Shown: positions 13,564 to 16,485 of the stretch, in pieces
How positions within the stretch are numbered: position 1 is the stretch's first letter
Layout: each line of letters starts with the position of its first letter
Origin: Paracoccaceae bacterium
GTDB lineage: Bacteria > Pseudomonadota > Alphaproteobacteria > Rhodobacterales > Rhodobacteraceae
Length of the DNA stretch: 16,485 nt
Direction of reading: 5' to 3'
Assembly (NCBI GenBank): GCA_013214715.1
Contig: JABSSB010000005.1
Coordinates: forward strand, 26,584 to 43,068
The notes under the pieces: model-generated
Databases searched by the model: none
The model's input: only the letters and a program-made list of their open reading frames with translations
What the model was told of the DNA's origin: nothing
Program-made: the position numbers and the translations under genes

Positions 13564-14940
13564 ATGGCCTATCAATGCGATCTTGGCGGCACCCGGTTCC
13601 GGTTCCCGTCGCTGAAAACCCTGCTGGCGCGCGCCACGCCCGAACGCAGCGGCGATCACCTCGCCGGAGTGGCGGCGGAGACACCGTTGGAGCGCGTTGC
13701 CGCGCAAATGGCGCTGGCCAATGTGCCGCTGACGGATTTCCTCGATGATGTGCTTGAGGTGGATGGTGATGGCATCACCGCGCTGATCTTTGACCAGCAG
13801 GACGCGCAGGCTTTTGCCCCGATCCGCTCTCTGACGGTGGGCGGGTTCCGCGACTGGCTGCTTGCCCCCGAAACGACAGGCGCCGTGCTGCGCGATCTGG
13901 CGCCGGGGCTGACGCCCGAAATGGTCGCCGCCACCAGCAAACTGATGCGCGTGCAGGATCTGATCGCGGTCAGCCGCAAGATCGAGATTGTCACCCGCTT
14001 TCGCAGCACCATCGGCCTTGCGGGCCGCCTGTCCACCCGCAATCAGCCGAACCACCCCACCGATGACAGCCAGGGCATCGCCCTTTCGGCGCTGGACGGG
14101 CTGATGATGGGCGCGGGCGATGCGGTGATCGGCGTGAACCCGGCCACCGACAGCGTGGCGGATTTCATTCGCATCTGCGACGTGCTGGATGTGATCCGCT
14201 CGGAACTCGATGTGCCGACCCAAACCTGCTGTCTGGGCCATGTCACCACCGCACTGGATGCTATGCAGGCCGACGCACCGGTGGATCTGGTTTTTCAATC
14301 CATCGCAGGCAGCGACAAGGCCAATGACGGGTTTGGCGTGACACTGGCGATGTTGGACGACGCGCATGAGGCCGTGCGCGCGCTTGGCCGCGCGCCGGAC
14401 GGGGCCAATCTGATGTATTTCGAAACCGGGCAGGGTGCTGCGCTTTCGGCCGAGGCGCATTTCGACATGGACCAGCAAACGATGGAGGCGCGCGCCTATG
14501 CCGTGGCGCGGCGCTACCGCCCGCTTTTGGTCAACACGGTCGTGGGCTTCATCGGGCCGGAATATCTGGCTGATGGCAAACAGATCCTGCGCGCGGGGTT
14601 GGAGGATCATTTCTGCGGCAAGCTGCTGGGCCTGCCGATGGGCGTGGATATTTGTTATACCAACCATTCCTGGGCCGATCAGGATGACATGGATCACCTG
14701 CTGGTCTCTCTGGCGGCGGCGGGGGTGAGTTTCGTGATCACCGTGCCTGGGGCCGATGACATCATGCTGAATTACCAAAGCCTCGCCTTCCATGACGCAC
14801 AGTTCATCCGCGACACGCTGGGCCACCCGCCTGCGCCGGAATTTGCCGATTGGATGGCCCGTATCGGGATCGGAGAGCAGGGCGTCACCCTGCCGACGCT
14901 CGAAACGGCTCTGGGTCGTTTGAGGCTTCCTGCGGCATGA
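13564..14940 (+). CDS. eutB: Ethanolamine ammonia-lyase large subunit
   Basis: EutB is the catalytic (TIM-barrel) subunit of the adenosylcobalamin enzyme that converts ethanolamine to acetaldehyde and ammonia. The 458-aa length fits. Residues corresponding to the known substrate and cobalamin contacts are present: Arg159 and Gln161 (STRNQPNHP), Asn192 (GVNPAT), Glu287 in YFETGQG, and Asp362 (GVDICYTNHSW). The start at ATG 13564 fits family N-termini (MAYQCDLGGTRFRF), although no Shine-Dalgarno is visible; a TTG at 13534 is in frame. The TGA overlaps the eutC ATG. No reactivase (eutA), aldehyde dehydrogenase, transporter or shell gene lies in the window. Confidence 0.95.
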   Translation: MAYQCDLGGTRFRFPSLKTLLARATPERSGDHLAGVAAETPLERVAAQMALANVPLTDFLDDVLEVDGDGITALIFDQQDAQAFAPIRSLTVGGFRDWLLAPETTGAVLRDLAPGLTPEMVAATSKLMRVQDLIAVSRKIEIVTRFRSTIGLAGRLSTRNQPNHPTDDSQGIALSALDGLMMGAGDAVIGVNPATDSVADFIRICDVLDVIRSELDVPTQTCCLGHVTTALDAMQADAPVDLVFQSIAGSDKANDGFGVTLAMLDDAHEAVRALGRAPDGANLMYFETGQGAALSAEAHFDMDQQTMEARAYAVARRYRPLLVNTVVGFIGPEYLADGKQILRAGLEDHFCGKLLGLPMGVDICYTNHSWADQDDMDHLLVSLAAAGVSFVITVPGADDIMLNYQSLAFHDAQFIRDTLGHPPAPEFADWMARIGIGEQGVTLPTLETALGRLRLPAA

Positions 14941-15680
14941 GCGTGTCCAAACCTTCCAAAGGCCTTGACCTGGCGGCGATCACGCAGGCGCGGTTGACCA
15001 CCGGTGCAAGGGGTCGGGCGCTCACCACGCGCGAGATGCTGCATTTCGCGTTGGACCATGCCCGCGCGCGGGATGCGGTTCTGTCGGATCTGGATATGCC
15101 CGCTTGCGCCGACGCATTGTCCCGCGCAGGGCTGGAGACGCAGCTGAGCGCCAGTGCGGCGGGGGACCGCCGTGCCTTTGTCCAACGGCCCGATCTGGGG
15201 CGGCGCTTGCCGCAGGATCAGGCCGACACGCTAGCGGCGCTGCCACCCTGCGACGTCGCGCTGGTCTTGGGCGACGGGCTGTCGGCCATCGCGGCGCAGT
15301 TGAACGGGCCGGGCTTCCTGATCGCGCTGGCCGCGCGGCTGGCGGCGCAGGGGCTGACCACCAGCCCCGTGATCCTCGCCCGGCAGGCGCGGGTGGCCCT
15401 GGGGGACGGGATCGCCCACGCAATGGGCGCGCAGACCGTTGTGATGGCGCTGGGCGAACGGCCGGGCCTATCGGCGGCGGACAGTCTGGGTGTCTACATC
15501 ACGCAGGCGCCGCAGCCCAAAACACCCGACAGCGCGCGCAATTGCATCTCGAATATTCGCGAGGCTGGCCTGTCCGTGCAGGATGCGGCGGCCGAGGCCG
15601 AGGCGCTGATCCTCAGGATGCGCCGCTTTGGTCTGAGCGGTGTGGCGCTGGCCCAGCGACAGGCGCTGCCCGAAGACTGA
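14937..15680 (+). CDS. eutC: Ethanolamine ammonia-lyase small subunit
   Basis: EutC is the Rossmann-like small subunit that completes the cobalamin site at the interface with EutB. The 247-aa product shows the family motifs RPDLGRRL (about 88-95), CDVALVLGDGLSA, and GERPGLSAADSLGVYIT, followed by a C-terminal RNCISNIREAGL segment. The ATG overlaps the eutB stop as ATGA, so the subunits are translationally coupled, which suits a fixed stoichiometry. It ends 15 nt before the MFS relic on the other strand. Confidence 0.95.
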   Translation: MSVSKPSKGLDLAAITQARLTTGARGRALTTREMLHFALDHARARDAVLSDLDMPACADALSRAGLETQLSASAAGDRRAFVQRPDLGRRLPQDQADTLAALPPCDVALVLGDGLSAIAAQLNGPGFLIALAARLAAQGLTTSPVILARQARVALGDGIAHAMGAQTVVMALGERPGLSAADSLGVYITQAPQPKTPDSARNCISNIREAGLSVQDAAAEAEALILRMRRFGLSGVALAQRQALPED

Positions 15681-15695
15681 CGGCTCAGCCCGCGC

Positions 15696-15905
15696 TTAAA
15701 CTGACCACGCCGCCATCGCCCCGCCGGGAACCGCCACCCGCACACCGGGCGCGAGATACAGCCCGATCAACAAGCCGATCTCGGCCAGCCCCAGCCCGGC
15801 CTCTTGCTGTAGAAACGGTGACAGCGCGGCAATGGATTGGAACTGAAACGCCATGCTCATCCGCGCCAGAAACAGAGCGGCAAGGATGACTCAGCGATGC
15901 CTCAT
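15696..15905 (-). pseudogene. Truncated MFS transporter remnant
   Basis: Reading from ATG 15903-15905 the codons are M-R-H-R, then TGA (15891-15893), then an open frame to TAA (15696-15698). The open part contains VILAALFLARMSMAFQFQS, LSPFLQQEAGLGLAEIGLL and IGLYLAPGVRVAVPGGA, the first transmembrane segments of a major-facilitator transporter of the CynX/NimT type. The TGA sits where homologs usually have Trp, one base change away. After GGA the similarity stops, so only about 65 of about 400 residues remain. There is no ribosome site. It is a decayed 5' fragment. Confidence 0.8.
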
Positions 15906-15960
15906 GCGACGCGCGCCCGGCCAGGGCGGGATGTGCATCTGCCAGAGGCGTGACGCGGTT

Positions 15961-16485
15961 TCAGAAACGCTCTCCCGAGGCCGGGTAGACCCCCAGAATT
16001 TTCACATGCGAGGTGAAATAGGCCAATTCATCCAGTGCCAGCTGCACATTGGCGTCATCAGGATGGCCTTCGATATCGGCGTAAAACTCTGTCGCCGTAA
16101 AGGAGCCATCGACCATATAGCTTTCCAACTTGGTCATGTTGATCCCATTCGTGGCAAAGCCACCCAGCGCCTTATAAAGCGCGGCCGGGATGTTGCGCAC
16201 CCGAAAGACAAAGCTGGTCACCATGCCATGATCGCCCCGGCGGCTGTGATCTTCCTGCGGGGACATGATCAGGAACCTCGTGGTGTTGTGCCCGTGATCC
16301 TCGACCTCGTCGGCCAGCACATCCAGCCCATAAATCTCGGCGGCCAGGCGCGAGGCCAGAACACCCGTCGTCCGATCCCCGGCTTCGGCCAGTTCCTTGG
16401 CTGCGCCCGCGCTGTCCACGGCGGTGCGCGGTGCGATGTTATGGCGTTTGAGGAACCGCTTCGCCTGCGGCAGCAGCACAAGATG
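15961..16485 (-). CDS. pheA: Prephenate dehydratase, C-terminal part (runs off window)
   Basis: The enzyme converts prephenate to phenylpyruvate, the committed step to phenylalanine. The visible 174 residues cover the end of the catalytic domain, with the essential Thr-Arg-Phe motif in NTTRFLI, and a C-terminal ACT regulatory domain. In the ACT domain NIPAALYKALGGFA corresponds to the GALV region and KLESYM to the ESRP region, the phenylalanine-binding loops. The frame is open through the window edge at 16485, so the N-terminal half lies outside; the first GTG (16477-16479) is not its start. Confidence 0.93.
   Translation of the reverse strand, partial: HLVLLPQAKRFLKRHNIAPRTAVDSAGAAKELAEAGDRTTGVLASRLAAEIYGLDVLADEVEDHGHNTTRFLIMSPQEDHSRRGDHGMVTSFVFRVRNIPAALYKALGGFATNGINMTKLESYMVDGSFTATEFYADIEGHPDDANVQLALDELAYFTSHVKILGVYPASGERF

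Noticed and set aside
13327..14826. A 499-codon open frame on the minus strand opposite eutB
   Set aside because: It is a codon-bias shadow of eutB, rich in His, Arg and Gln with no domain. eutB is certain.
1..16485. tRNA genes, CRISPR arrays, insertion sequences, phage or defence genes
   Set aside because: Read on both strands, nothing resembled tRNA arms, regularly spaced direct repeats, transposase motifs or terminal inverted repeats.

Overview
The window looks like a piece of chromosome from a Roseobacter-group alphaproteobacterium (order Rhodobacterales). The evidence is high G+C content, a TrcR/DUF1013 regulator (an alphaproteobacterial family), a short alphaproteobacterial-type SRP RNA, and protein sequences of familiar Rhodobacteraceae character. 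No plasmid, phage, insertion-sequence or CRISPR signature was seen. The genus is inference.

Layout. (1) 1-1671, plus strand: the last 18 codons of a probable quinone oxidoreductase, the TrcR-type regulator, an intergenic stretch ending in a clear intrinsic terminator, and a GNAT acetyltransferase. (2) 1681-5419, minus strand: a DNA replication/repair cluster read dnaX, GAF-like protein, small membrane protein, ebfC (ybaB), recR. The dnaX-ebfC-recR linkage is widespread in bacteria; the two extra ORFs between dnaX and ebfC are the unusual part. They are tightly coupled, and an A8 run would place them in one reading frame after a -1 shift. (3) 5582-7484: an unrecognised small helical protein, a convergent TetR-family repressor, and a divergent alpha/beta-hydrolase. 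The TetR/hydrolase intergenic region carries three TAGACC-N4-GGTCTA palindromes, a self-contained predicted regulatory unit. (4) 7658-10405: an ankyrin-repeat protein, convergent rsgA (ribosome-assembly GTPase), and the 4.5S/SRP RNA gene. (5) 10412-13524: a 2',3'-cyclic phosphodiesterase/nucleotidase without an evident signal peptide, and divergent nudC. (6) 13564-15680: eutB and eutC, the two subunits of cobalamin-dependent ethanolamine ammonia-lyase, overlapping by ATGA, with no microcompartment genes here. (7) 15696-16485: a broken N-terminal piece of an MFS transporter, then the 3' part of a prephenate dehydratase gene that runs off the window.

Most genes are housekeeping (replication clamp loader, recombination, SRP, ribosome assembly, NADH/NAD-cap hydrolysis, phenylalanine synthesis). 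The less ordinary items are the internal duplication in TrcR, the GAF/membrane ORF pair in the dnaX-recR operon with its A8 run, the triple TetR operator, the SRP-RNA promoter lying across the upstream gene's stop codon, and the MFS relic beside eutBC. I did not find a convincing new multi-gene defence or mobile system; the strongest candidates for something undescribed are the dnaX-operon pair and the unknown protein at 5582-5968.
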